A model generated the notes under the pieces. The model was not told the origin of the DNA. It worked only from the letters and a program-made list of their open reading frames with translations, and ran no database searches. A DNA stretch of 64,000 nucleotides from Diplonema papillatum (lineage: Eukaryota > Euglenozoa > Diplonemea > Diplonemida > Diplonemidae), in contig JAPJBO010000240.1 in NCBI GenBank assembly GCA_030068145.1, positions 186,001 to 250,000 on the forward strand, in the 5' to 3' direction. Position 1 is the first letter of the stretch. Each line of letters starts with the position of its first letter. Positions 52,037 to 63,668 of the stretch are shown piece after piece. A program made the position numbers and the translations under genes.

Positions 52037-52139
52037 AGGACCGACAGTGAGTTGCGGGGGGTGCCTACGGCATCACCCCCGTTCCTTTGTATCAGGGATT
52101 TGCGTCCCGCTATGTACCTTTGTCTCAAGGGATGCGCTT
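52037..52139. other. 3' flank of the giant gene
   Basis: Short flank between the TAG and the recognisable rRNA core. It may still belong to the V4 expansion of the rRNA fragment. No clear polyadenylation signal is seen. Confidence 0.4.
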
Positions 52140-52397
52140 TGCCTTTTGCATCGTTTCTCCCCAGCATCCGGGCTGAACAGTCAGTGCGGGGCCAGCAAAC
52201 TGGGCCTTGCAACCTGAGCTCTGGATCCAACTACGAGCTTTTTAACAGCAGCAGCATTAATATACGCTGTTGGTGCTGGAATTACCGCGGGTGCTGGCAC
52301 CAGACTTGTCCACCAATTGTGTTCAATGACAGGTTTAGATATCATCCATTGCTTCAAACGTACTCAGTACGTGTCGAGGCTATTTCTCTTCGCTGCC
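52140..52397 (-). rRNA. Partial 18S (SSU) rRNA fragment, V4 region, antisense to the giant gene
   Basis: On the minus strand the sequence from 52397 downward reads GGCAGCGAAGAGAAATAG, then CAATTGGTGGACAAGTCTGG, TGCCAGCACCCGCGGTAATT, CAGCGTATATTAATGCTGCT and GTTAAAAAGCTCGTAGTTGG. This is the universal SSU core around E. coli position 515 with euglenozoan-type variants. The 5' edge is sharp at about 52397, where retrotransposon sequence begins. The 3' edge inside the variable V4 expansion is uncertain and could reach the stop codon of the giant gene. Only about a tenth to a sixth of an SSU gene is present, so it is a non-functional relic. Confidence 0.9.
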
Positions 52398-52981
52398 CCC
52401 ACACCCTGCCACAGGTCCGTGTACTCACCTTCCCCCCAGGCTACCAGTCGATCGCGGATCTCCGTCGCCCGCTTCTTGTGGTGGCGCTTGCCAGAACCCC
52501 TGGATTTCCAGAGGCAGACCTTCGGGAACATTTACAGCAGGATGAACGAGTCTTCGTCTCTCTTTGTGTTCACCCGACGCAGAGTCCGAATATATGTTTC
52601 GGCCCAGAGGCGCTGGACCGGGCGGGGGACTTTCGCCACTGTCTGGCATCTGAGGTGGGCCACCTCATCCCAGGATGGTAAGCCCCTGCCTGGGTCCGGA
52701 ATGGTCACCCCCGCTGTATCTTCCACCTTCCCGTCAAGTTGCTGTCGACAAGAACGATGCGTTGTCCTCCCAATACCAGTCACGTCCCCACACACCTCGC
52801 ATTCCCTCAGGCCGAGCTGCCTCAGAGATGATTCAGGAACCGGGTCCACGTGGCGGTGCGAGTTTATGTGGACCTTCAATGACGTGAAGGTCGAGAACGG
52901 TTGGCCGGGGCGCTTGTTACTTGGTCTCTGGGAACGACCGCACCCTGCCACCGGGCAGTAGAACGGCGTTTTTTTTAACAT
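52398..52981 (-). pseudogene. Degenerate non-LTR retrotransposon ORF, N-terminal zinc-finger part
   Basis: Translated from 52981 downward, the frame has a C2H2 finger (C-x4-C ... H-x3-H, YCPVAGCGRS to HINSH) and a CCHC-like knuckle (CEVCG...HRSC). WDEVAHLRCQTVAKVPRPVQ and VQRLWAETYIRTL follow. A TAA at 52532-52534 interrupts it, and the same frame goes on with MFPKVCLWKSRGSGKRHHKK and EIRDRLVAWGEGEYTDLW. This last block normally lies just before the reverse-transcriptase domain in LINE-like ORFs. The ORF is cut there by the rRNA fragment, so no RT or endonuclease remains. The in-frame stop and truncation make it inactive. Confidence 0.75.
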
Positions 52982-53035
52982 TAAATCGAAACAAACGATT
53001 CAGCCATTGCGTTTTGCTGAAATAATAACGACATG

Positions 53036-53747
53036 TGAAGGGAAGAAAATACGTGTTCCAAAAAGTGTGTGATAGGCCACATGTGGAGAGAAGAAAATAC
53101 GTGCTCCAAAAAGTGTGTGATAGGCCGCATGTGGAAAGAAAAAGTTCCAAACGCACCCGTAACCACATAGCCCTTTCTTGCTCTAAGAGAACCCATTTAT
53201 CAACGGTCACACGGAGACCCTAAACTCCCGGAATTTCAAGCGAACTTTAACTCTAAAAAGTGTGTGATAGGCCACATGGGGAGAGAAGAAAATACGTGTT
53301 CCAAAAGATAGGCCGCATGGAGAGAAGAAAATACGTGCTCCAAAAAGTGTGTGATAGGCCGCATGTGGAAAGAAAAAGTTCCAAACGCACAACCCGTAAC
53401 CACATAGCCCTTTCTTGCTCTAAGAGAACCCATACGGTCACACGGAGACCCTAAAACCCCGGAATTTCAAGCGAACTTTAACTCTAAAAAGTGTGTGATA
53501 GGCCACATGTGGAGAGAAGAAAATACGTGTTCCAAAAGATAGGCCGCATGTGGAGAGAAGAAAATACGTGCTCCAAATAGTGTGTGATAGGCCGCATGTG
53601 GAAAGAAAAAGTTCCAAAAGCACAACCCGTAACCACATAGCCCTTTCTTGCTCTAAGAGAACCCATTTATCAACGGTCACACGGAGACCCTAAACCCCCG
53701 GAATTTCAAGCAAACTTTAACTCTAAAAAGTGTGTGATAGGCCGCAT
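53036..53747. repeat. Three tandem units of about 190-240 bp
   Basis: AACTTTAACTCTAAAAAGTG recurs at about 53243, 53474 and 53715. Each unit contains two or three copies of a sub-repeat with AAGTGTGTGATAGGCC and GAGAAGAAAATACGTG, then ACCACATAGCCCTTTCTTGC. Open frames across it are repeat artefacts. Confidence 0.88.
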
Positions 53748-54569
53748 GTACAAACAAGCACCCACATTGCGAAAAGGCTGCACCCGGGTTCATGGGTTTC
53801 AACTGGGGATTCTCCAGCGAAAATCAAACAGAAAGTCTCAAACAAACAAACACTCACTCTAAAACGCGAAATAAGTTTTACACGGGAGGATGTGGGAAGT
53901 AAGACACATCAAACCGACGGCTGCAGAACTGCGGTCGTCGAGAGAAGCAAGAACGCAAATAATTGAACTCGAGTAACTCCGCAAAGGTGGGGGGGGGGGA
54001 ACTTGAAACAAGAATCTTACGAAAAATACCCTTTCTTTCGTCCGCTCTCAATCTCTTCACCACTCCCCAAGCCTCTGCGGTGTCAACCGGGAATCACCGG
54101 TCTTTTGGAATCTCGGAATACGCTTTGCAACAGAAAAAGCAAATAAAGGGAAACTGTTGCAAACCAGACAAAAACGAAAAAAGCTTCACAACCAACCAAT
54201 CTGTACGCCTATTCGGGATCGTCGGAAACACAAAAAAGGAAAGAAGTATTGTCAACCGTAGGCTTCAATCCCCAGCCTTTTCAAACCCCCTTCCAACATG
54301 TATGCACAACGGAGCCCCCGACCGTATTTTTTACGAATGTGAACTTGTGGGCCGCAAACCCTGGATCTGTACTTGTTCAGCAAATAAGTAGAGCGAACCC
54401 AGCTAGTTGAATACGAGTGTCTTCAAACTGGCGGCAAGCTCTCGCTGTGCAATGAGCTCAAATTTTGTAAAGACATTTGGGTTGCGAGGAAGAATCCGAG
54501 TCCAACTGGGGGTTTCTGAACCAGCACTTCCCGATGTCCTACTTCAGCAGCACTAAGTCAATGCGGGAG
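53748..54569. other. Repeat-poor spacer, no gene seen
   Basis: A-rich plus-strand sequence with one 142-codon frame (53963-54391) that shows no recognisable domain and low-GC codon use unlike the real genes here. Confidence 0.5.
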
Positions 54570-55045
54570 TGAAAAAGTGCGGGAGTGGCCACTCCTTCAT
54601 GGAGGGGTCCCACTCCTTCATTGAGGGAGTGCCACTCCCGCATTGGGAGTGCCACTCCTTCATTGAGGGGGTCCCACTCCTTCATTGAGGGTGCCACTCC
54701 CGCATTGAGGGGTCCCACTCCTTCGCATTGAGGGGGTCCCACTCCTTCGCATTGAGGGGGTCCCACTCCTTCATTGAGGGTGCCACTCCCGCATTGAGAC
54801 TCCTTCATTGAGGGGGTCCCACTGGGGGTCCCATTCCTTCATTGAGGGAGTGCCACTCCCGCATTGAGGGAGTGCCACTCCTTCATTGAGGGTCCCACTC
54901 CCGCATTGAGACTCCCGCATTGAGGGGGTCCCACTCCCGCATTGAGGGGGTCCCATTCCTTCATTGAGGGAGTGCCACTCCCGCATTGAGGGAGTGCCAC
55001 TCCTTCATTGAGGGTCCCACTCCCGCATTGAGGGAGTGAGGCCGA
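54570..55045. repeat. About 20-22-bp minisatellite
   Basis: Alternating sub-units of the types GGGTCCCACTCCTTCATTGA and GGAGTGCCACTCCCGCATTGA, in mixed order and with deletions. A related CCACCCCCGCATTGCGG word occurs near 57130. Confidence 0.9.
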
Positions 55046-56045
55046 ACGCACAAACGACAGCAAAACCACTCCCGCAATTCGGAGTGGGAGTCCGGGGTGC
55101 AGTTTGTCAGCGGCGCAAACAAGCTGGCACTATGCCAGCTTTTCGCTACGTCACTCCAGAAGGGTCACTTTTGCCGCGTTTTCGTCGTGGTGCAACCCTT
55201 GTCGGTTGCAACTGTTCTTGGAAGTTTGCACAAACACAGGCCAAAGTCCTGAGTGAGAAAACAACGCACGGTGGTGTAAGCGAAGAACAAATCCGATTGT
55301 GTTTGTATTGTATTTGCCCCTTAGCGACTCGAAGCAGCTACGTCGAGTATTTTCGTGTTGGCAATACGTTTGAAACTGGGGGCCAGTTGGCAGGTACTAC
55401 TTGCGAAACCAACACGGAACTTCTTCGCTCACCATACTTCACTCTTCGCGGCTCCGGGCCCGCTGACAGTCGTAAAGAAAGCGGGGTTTCCTACAGACCT
55501 GCCTACCGGCATTTGTGCCGGTAAAGCGGGTTTGAATACCGGTTCCTCAACAAGCCGGCCCCTCCTCACCCTCCCCCCCCCCCTCCCCAGAGAATAGAAA
55601 ACAGTGTTCTATCTTCTCTCCCCCTCCCCCTTTTCGATGTTGCTGTTGACTAACGGTTGGTCGGACCCTTCCCCGGTGAGCATCCCATGCAAGTAACAGT
55701 GTTGTTGACTTAGACCGATACGGGCTACATGGCAACCCCAGCTCAACAGTACTCAAAAGAACTCAATGCTCAACATGACCGGAAACAGCCAAAACGGCCC
55801 GGAAAGTCCGCACCGCGAAAGCGAGCGGGAAAAGAACTTGACTTGGAAAGGACCAGTTTGACCTCATCCTCATCATCGTTGACTCTCCCGACGGACGATG
55901 TCATAAAGTAACACTAGCCCGCGAACAGTGCTCGCCTGTCTTGATGGCACTTGCACTTTACAGAACACAATGCTCCAGTGACATAGCTAACTAATCTGGC
56001 ATGACCTCGCCTTGTCAATGGTGCTAGCACAGATGGGTGACGAAA
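55046..56045. other. Spacer with a dispersed repeat and C-rich tracts
   Basis: It contains repeat family 4 copy 1 (55231-55320) and pyrimidine runs around 55560-55640. No coding region is recognised. Confidence 0.5.
55231..55320. repeat. Dispersed repeat family 4, copy 1
   Basis: AAAGTCCTGAGTGAGAAA and GATTGTGTTTGTATTGTATT are shared with 56673-56764. The function is unknown. Confidence 0.75.
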
Positions 56046-56290
56046 CCGAGAAGACGGTCTTCCGAAACCGACTTCAACGGCGCAATAGGAGGAGGGGACT
56101 TCCAATCAATGTGCAGCGAGAACGCTATTCCGAACCGACTTCCAATAAAACGCAACAGTAGAAGGGACTTCCCAATCAAACACAAGGGCGAGAACACGAT
56201 TCCGAACCGGCTTCAAAAAACGCAACAACAGAGGGGACTTTCCAATCAAACAAAAGGGCGAGAACACGATTCCGAACCGACTTCGGAAGT
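56046..56290. repeat. Tandem repeat of about 72-76 bp, about 3 units
   Basis: Units share GAGAACACGATTCCGAACCG, then CTTC, AACGCAACA and GGGACTTTCCAATCAAACA. The first unit is the most diverged. Confidence 0.85.
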
Positions 56291-56603
56291 GCACACTTTA
56301 GAGCGCATCTGGCGGGTCCCCTAGCGACCCTCACCGAGTTTGCGAGCACAAATGCACCAGGTTAGGCCTGCTGCACGTGCTCAGCGTTCGTACAGAACTT
56401 CCGGTTCACAGGTTAAGTGGCCACCACTTCCAACTCAAAGCAAGACGAGGCGTTCCTTGGAGCTTGCGCTGAGGACAAGCTCTGAGCTGTCGACGCTGAA
56501 TACGGGGCAAACGTGTTACTCGCAAACAGGTAATTTCTTACATACATAAGCGCCAGCTTGGAAGGAAATGCTCGACAACAACTGCCAGACAAAGAACCGG
56601 AGG

Positions 56604-56764
56604 ACTGTAACTACCGAACCACGTGTTGAACGGACGTGAGGTCATGCGGGTCTATCCCAACCCGACAAATCACACAAACACAACAGGCTCAAAGTCCTGA
56701 GTGAGAAAGCAACACACGGTGGTGTAAGCGAACAAATCAGATTGTGTTTGTATTGTATTTTCCC
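56604..56764. repeat. Dispersed repeats 3 and 4 side by side
   Basis: The first half (CCGAACCACGTGTTGAACGG ... GGTCATGCGGGTCTA) recurs at 60380-60460. The second half recurs at 55231-55320. Their adjacency here but separation elsewhere suggests a longer parent element that was fragmented. Confidence 0.7.
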
Positions 56765-56785
56765 TTCTACCTACCCCCCCCCATT

Positions 56786-56833
56786 GTTAGTGTCGCCTAC
56801 GTTAGGCACCTTTTCCCAAAAGGCGACACTAAC
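56786..56833. repeat. 13-bp perfect inverted repeat with 22-base loop
   Basis: GTTAGTGTCGCCT (56786-56798) is the exact reverse complement of AGGCGACACTAAC (56821-56833). It could form a hairpin in RNA or be the ends of a tiny element. Confidence 0.7.
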
Positions 56834-57000
56834 ACGGGAAGCCGTTGGTGAGGATGAGACGAGGGGACGCCGTCACCCTCGGTGACGGGGCCGCGGCCCG
56901 CACCGCGCCTCCGACGGAACGACCTACGCCCTTAGAAGTACATGACAGTAGTGAGGCGACTGGAAACTCCTCGGAGAGATGGTCCCTGCACTCCAACTCA

Positions 57001-57036
<36 letters not shown>

Positions 57037-57038
57037 AA
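57001..57038. repeat. CT microsatellite
   Basis: Near-perfect TC/CT dinucleotide run. A TAG/AGT trinucleotide run follows further on at about 57466-57489. Confidence 0.9.
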
Positions 57039-57039
57039 G

Positions 57040-58085
57040 GCGTGGCGTACCTTGGGGCTTGGTGCTGGACAGGAGTCCGCAGACGGTCAACCACAGAGCG
57101 GACGAATGCGAAAGTGCCGCTCCCGCATTGCGGATGTGAATGCATGGTGCCACCCCCGCATTGCGGGTGTAAATCCAAAAGAATAAGCAAAAGAAAACCG
57201 ACCGCACAAACACTCCCCCATCCATCCGGTGGAGGGGTCCGCCGTGTGGGTTTGAAGAGAGAGCGCGTGGTGCTTGCGCCAGAGGCCGGGGGCAATCCAC
57301 GCCCGAAGGGCAGGTGTCACGCCCGCTTGTTTCAACCAACTATCTTCACGAATAAATGGGCCTTTATGCGTGCTAGATCGTTCGACGCGGGGGGAAGAAA
57401 GCGATCAGCCTGTCTTATTTCATTGTCAGTTTAGGGCGCCTAGGATTGCTCGGAAAAGATATCCCTAGTAGTAGTAGTAGTAGTAGTAGGAATTGGAGCA
57501 GGCGTCTTCTGGCCTCTCGCACTGGCTTGGCTACCTGGGGCTTGTGCTGACTCCTTCCTCCGGTCGGCTTGTGCATCTCCATCTCACAGCAAAGGGTGGA
57601 ACCAAAGCGGATACTCACAAGCAAACGAACGACCATGAGGCAAGCTATGATCGCCGCTGGGACGACGTCACGCCACCAGCCCGCGGGGGACGGAGGGTGG
57701 GAAAAGGAATCGGGAAGGTGTGGCTGACATTCTTTGATCTGCTGAACTGTTGAAAGCGTTTGGGAAATATGGAAACGTGCTCCCAGACGCACAGAAAACG
57801 TATCGCATTCGTGCTTGCAATTATATCTTTCCTAACTTTTTGTTCCCGAAACATTCCCCCAGTCTCCTGGAAAAAAAAAATGTGTTCTTTCCTTTTTTCA
57901 TTGCCGTTTTCTTCTTAAAACGTTCGAAGAGTATCTTTTTTTCCTCAACACACACACACACACAAGCAACTATTCTTCTTTTTGTCTGTGCGATCTATCC
58001 TGCATCAGCAGGTTAGACCGCTGCTAACGTTCGTTTTAGCGGTAGTCCTCCAGAAGGTTACAACTAATAGAAAGTCAAGTAATTT
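57040..58085. other. Gene-free spacer
   Basis: Short frames only, with a CA tract at about 57948-57964. No similarity is recognised. Confidence 0.5.
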
Positions 58086-58245
58086 CTTTTTTGTATAAGC
58101 ACCTGCTTTGTAGGAAATACTTGAGGAGGCTGCCAGTTGCAAAGATCAAAGGAGGTAAATGTGCTGTAGCCCACACGAAACACAGGTGAATCTGGGTTCA
58201 GTGGCGGGCGTAAGCGTTCAACAAAAAAGACCCATTTTGTAGTTG
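58086..58245 (-). repeat. SINE-like dispersed repeat, copy C (most complete)
   Basis: This copy retains the central CTGTAGCCCACACGAAACAC that copy A lacks. On the minus strand it ends in GTATAC/GTATAAG-complement followed by A-rich sequence (plus-strand TTTCTTTTTT). Length is about 155-160 bp. Confidence 0.75.
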
Positions 58246-59168
58246 TATTGTTTCTCCCCCTCTAGCCTCCTTCGAAGTAAGCACAAGGCAGCCCCTCGAG
58301 TATTTTTTTAAGCGAAACTCGCCATTGTCTGAAAACAAAGTCGTCACGAATGAAAGGAAAGGACAAAAAGGTCACTAAATCCCGACCTTGTGCCCAGGCT
58401 CCTACCTAACCCTTCAAATGTCTCGCATGTAGTCAATCGGGAACTTTAATCGACTTCTCACACGAAGGGGAGCCCGAGACTAAATTCAAAGCGAATTTCT
58501 TCTTGGTGTCGGTCGCAACTTTTAAAAACCTGGCTAGCCGTAGTTAAAGTGTATACTCATACATACATCCCACATGCTACCCGCCTCACAGCCTCAATGG
58601 TCAACCGGAGACCCTAAAACACCGAACCTCTAAACCACAAGAAACGCAAGAAGCTGTCGAAAAATAGTCCAATTGCCGAAGGGCCATCCCCAGGCTCTGA
58701 GACTCGCGGTTTCAAGTGAAATCTGTCACTTTAGCAAAAATGCGAAGGTCCGCAGACATCGCGTTCGACGGGAAACGACCGCTTCTTCTTCTTCACACAC
58801 AAACACCAGGGGACTTTGGAAACTCGGTTTCCCGGTTTCAGAAACCGGGGTTTTCCGGTTTCGGTTTTTCAAAAATAAAAATAATTTATAAATTATGATT
58901 CAAGTGGCCCCTGTACTGTACTGTACTGCAGCTACATGGCGCGTCACGGTGCGTCACTGCAATTCGAAGCTTTTCACTTACCATCTCCGTAGTTTGATTG
59001 TGGGCACACCAATACCGCAAGCTTACATCTCACCACCCCCCTTCGTCCCCTTGTTTGCGTGTGCGGGGCGACGGTTCCAGGACTCAGACACCCACAGGCA
59101 CCACAGAGCCCCAAAACGGTTTTTGGCTGAAACCGGCTTTTATGCTTGGTCAGACAAAGAGCTAAAGT

Positions 59169-59169
<1 letters not shown>
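58246..59169. other. Gene-free spacer
   Basis: It contains a near-perfect palindrome CCCGGTTTCAGAAACCGGG at 58831-58849 and a GTACTGTACTGTACTG run near 58912. GGAGACCCTAAAAC at about 58607 recalls the 53-kb tandem units. No gene is recognised. Confidence 0.5.
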
Positions 59170-59872
<703 letters not shown>

Positions 59873-60379
59873 CAGTGGCGGGAAGTGACGAGCTCTCTTC
59901 TAAATCTTCCTCTGAACAGCCTTCAACTGGGACCCTAGAATGCCGCTTCTAAACCTCAGATTAGTCAAAAAAAAAGTACCGAACCCTGGAGTCTGCACAG
60001 AAGAACTGCAAATGAACCAGGGGATTAGCTCCTATATCCACATTTGGACTGTCAGTCCAAATTTGGAAAGGCCGGCGGAAAAAAAGAAGACAAAAAAGGA
60101 CGCAAAAAGCCGTTAGCGGTCCAAATTTGGAAAATGGGCCGGCGACCAAGCTAATGCCCTGAATGAACGCCAACCAAAAAAAAAGACGAAAGATAGTTCA
60201 CCTTCAAGAACGCACCGGTCAACCGCTTGAGGCGGAGTTAGCGCAGAGCACCCTGCCCTGCGGCTAACCGTCTCTCCTGGCTTGTGTGCCGTGCAAGCGG
60301 CTCCCGCGTCTGGCGGCAGTGACAAGCTCTGATTCCGTTTCGGTAGTCATTTCCCGTATTTCTTTTTTACACAAGCGCC
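59873..60379. other. Gene-free spacer
   Basis: GTCCAAATTTGGAAA occurs twice (about 60055 and 60118), once near its own inverse. No gene is recognised. Confidence 0.5.
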
Positions 60380-60460
60380 AAGTGCTGTAACAACCAAACC
60401 ACGTGTTGAGCGGACGTGAGGTCATGCGGGTCTACCCCTACACGACAAATCACACAAACA
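60380..60460. repeat. Dispersed repeat family 3, copy 2
   Basis: It shares ACCACGTGTTGAGCGGACGT and GGTCATGCGGGTCTA with 56604-56681. Confidence 0.75.
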
Positions 60461-61377
60461 TGCGGTATATCCTGCTTACCTGCTGTTTCAGAACTGCTTT
60501 TAGCCTGATACTGGTTTTGAAGACCGGAACCCCAGCCCACTTGGCTGCTTCAGAACCTTGCGTGCGTGCACCAGACAATGATGGCCGTCAACCACCGGGA
60601 GACCACACCTGCTTTGTGAGGGAAGAGGGAAATGCGGGCCGATCTTGGTTTAGTGGAGATCCATTGGTAGTTGCATTGTTTCTCCCCTCTTGCCTCATCG
60701 AAATATGCACGGTGCAGTTGTCTCCAGGGGTGGGCCGACCGCCGGTCTCTACCCTCTCTTTCCAGCAAGCGCGTCTTTCGTGTAGAGTGTGATCGAAATT
60801 GTCCCTAGCATTTTGGGTTCGACCACTGGTGCACCCCTGACTGGCCCATCGGCGACCATGTTAACCACTGTCCGGCCCAAGAAGTGCCAAGCACAAGCAT
60901 ACAAGGGACGGAAACCGCACCCCACCGGGTGTTTTCGTGTGATGAATTAAGCTGCCCGCCTCTGTTCGTGACCAATTCCCACCTGAAACCACATCCGGGA
61001 CCTGGGGACAGGGTGCGGTCAATGCTTCCATTCTGTTTTCCAGAATCAAATAATTCGGAAGGACTTACACAGTCCAAGTCCAGACAGAAATTAGCCCAGC
61101 ATCTACCTGGCGCACCTGTATGTGACTTGAATAGGCAGCTTGTATGAAACTGGAGTATGCAGCCCGTCCGTGACTTGACTGGGACGTATGGGAAGCTGCA
61201 CGTCCTACTAGTAGAAGCGCGCGCGAGCAAATAATCATGCAAAAGCTCTTCGCGCGAAGTGTGAAGACTACGGAAAACCACGTTGCGACACAACGAGCAG
61301 GCCGCTCGTGTGATACCACCTTTGGTACCGTGCGTCGACAACTTGCCACCACCCGTCAGATGTGCGTGAAGAAGAAC
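60461..61377. other. Gene-free spacer
   Basis: The longest frame (60805-61395, minus, 196 codons) has no recognisable domain and no coding-like composition. Confidence 0.45.
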
Positions 61378-61545
61378 GTAGTGTACGCAAAGCAACTATT
61401 TCGAAGGCCACAACACACGGTAGCAATCCGTCAGTAGGTCCTCAAGCTCAACCCCCACACGTAGTGTACGCAAAGCAACTATTTCGAAGGCCACAACGCT
61501 CACACGGTACCAATCCGTCAGTAGGTCCTCAAGCTCAACCCCCTC
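61378..61545. repeat. Tandem duplication, two units of 83 and 85 bp
   Basis: GTAGTGTACGCAAAGCAACT starts both units at 61378 and 61461. The second has small insertions. Confidence 0.9.
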
Positions 61546-61680
61546 ACCGAGCTTGTAAAGAAAATGGAATTGCACACATCTCCGACCTGCGATGTTGTTG
61601 CAGGATGCAATGACCGTTGGTGCCGCCAGAGCCTGACCCAGCGAGCTACGAGGGTCGAAAAATCCAACCTGCCCCGTTTC

Positions 61681-61769
61681 TGTTTTATGGGAACAAGCTT
61701 TGCTTGTATGTATCAAAACGTGTCGGATGGCAGCGTGCTGTGCTAAATTACTCAAAACAGGGTTTACAA
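61681..61769. repeat. Dispersed repeat family 2, copy 2
   Basis: Same family as 6656-6741, in the same orientation. Confidence 0.75.
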
Positions 61770-63635
61770 TCAAGTTTTGGCAGCCGCAGCTTAACAAAAT
61801 TTGACGTGGGCGGCTTTAGGTATACATCTGAATGGCACCTCAATACAAAAAGAATTGTCGACAACAAACCAAAATAAAATTAGTAGTAGTAGTATGTGTC
61901 GTCTGCGAAGCAGCCAGAGACAGCAGGCGCAGGGGGCAGGTCTTGCTTTACTTTTCTCTTCTTCATGGAGACCCGCCCCAGAAAGCTTGCGTCTATTGTG
62001 ATGAGGTGGTTGACCAGGCCCCACGAAGTCTTGGTTCAGCGACCGCGACTCAATAAAGGTGCGGTCAACAGCGTGAAGGCTCCCCCCATGGCACCTGAAC
62101 AAGTAAAAGAATAAAACAAAACTAAGCATTTCTTTCTCCTACTCGCGTTGAACGGGGTTTTGCCAGTCTGACCGGGCCGGATCCAGCTCTCTCCCCAGGG
62201 AAGGCTGGGCAACCACGGACCAAGGCCCATTCTATTGAGTTCTTGTTCCGTCTGACGGAGTGCCTGGTCGCAAAGCGGCTGGGCGCTTCAGTCCTATCCG
62301 TTCAGTCCTTTCCAGAACAGGGTTCTTAGAACTTCCAACCATTTATCCTATGCCCCAGATTTGCAGAAACCAGACTACCAAAAAGGTTTGTCTGTCAAAC
62401 CCACCGATTCAGACAGGCTGGTCGATAGTTAGTTTCTGTACTTCAAGTGGTATAGCGCACGCACAACAACGAAACTCAAACATTGCAACGAATCAAGACC
62501 CCATGCTTTGGATTACCCTCCCCTCCCCTTCCTCCCCGTAATTGCACGCTCTCCCTTTTTCACTTCACGCTGCAGCAGAACCCGCAACCAAACCCTTTAA
62601 TGTCAGCATTTCGTCAACACACCACAGCAACCTCAACCGGTAGTTCTTTCAACATGTAGATGCTGACAGCAACACGTTTTGCCCGCAAAACAAAAAGAAG
62701 GATACAATCATTCAATTCGGTAGTCATTGTCACTTCCCGACTTTGCAAAGCATCGGGGAGGGGGGCCGGCCGTGATCGGTGCACACGCGTGCGCACCGAT
62801 TTGCGCGTGTGCGAGCACGGTTGACTCAAGTGTAGCCGATGAGTGAGAAGCTGCAGTTCAAACACTGTCTGCATGGCCAAACTCGTGAGGTGGTGAAGTG
62901 TGGATAGGCCGATGTACGAGTACAAGATGTATGCGCTGCCGTGTAAATCATAGTTAGTGAATGAAGTGGCACGGTGTAAGGGGGTCATTGCTCGAAACCC
63001 GTCACGATTTACCGGGCCCAGCTTTCTAATGTTTTCTGGTCCGTCGTTTCCGTGCTTCCCCGGCGAGCTACGAAGGTGTGACCACGTATTTTGTATCAGA
63101 AAAAGCCCAAAAAAACGCGAAAGGACGGTGCTACAGCATGATTCGGCAACCGCTGCTAGCACAGTGCATGCTAATCCATGTGGTTCATGTACTTAAAAGA
63201 ACTCAATGCTAAACGAACATGACGTGGGTGACATAGAGAGAGTACGACAACTCTATGGCACCACAAAGTCCAGAAAGTCCATGGTAAAGAAAGAAAACCA
63301 AAATACCGTCACTAAAAGGCATGAAAAGACGCTGAAAGTAAATAATGTTGTCGACAACGAAAAGCAAAAGAATACACCAAACCTACGCATTTCTTTTGCC
63401 CAGCGACAATAACCGACGAGAGAACACTGCAGCCTTGCGAAGACCAGTCCTCAAGTGTTCCCGAATTCGAAAAGAACTCCACTCGCTTCAACTTCAACCG
63501 GGGACCTGGGGACGCACACGCTGGTATGTACGTACCAGAATATATAGTTGGTGAAGACTCGAAGTCTGGCTGGTATTGATACAGTACCGGGAGCATAGAA
63601 CGGAATTATGTTGAAATTGAAACGGCTTCAATTCT
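61770..63635. other. Gene-free spacer with two 34-bp motifs
   Basis: It contains the 34-bp motif at 62101-62134 and 63362-63395. A 182-codon minus frame (62614-63162) has no recognisable domain. Confidence 0.45.
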
Positions 63636-63668
63636 TTTTTTTTTTTTTGTATACGCACCTGCTTTGTG
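63636..63668 (-). repeat. SINE-like repeat, copy D (truncated)
   Basis: Only the tail end is present: plus-strand T run followed by GTATACGCACCTGCTTTGTG. On the minus strand this is a 5'-truncated copy with a pure A tail. Confidence 0.6.

Noticed and set aside
60000..60300. Possible tRNA-like folds around GGGGATTAGCTCC and GGCGGAGTTAGCGCAGAG
   Set aside because: I could not pair a full cloverleaf or find a convincing box A/box B set.
60805..61395. 196-codon minus-strand frame
   Set aside because: No recognisable domain, no coding-like base composition, and it lies in repeat-rich DNA.
62430..62450. TTTCTGTACTT word resembling part of a diplonemid spliced leader
   Set aside because: Only a short word matches, with no spliced-leader donor or RNA gene context.
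62614..63162. 182-codon minus-strand frame
   Set aside because: No recognisable domain; codon use differs from the GC-rich genes of the window.
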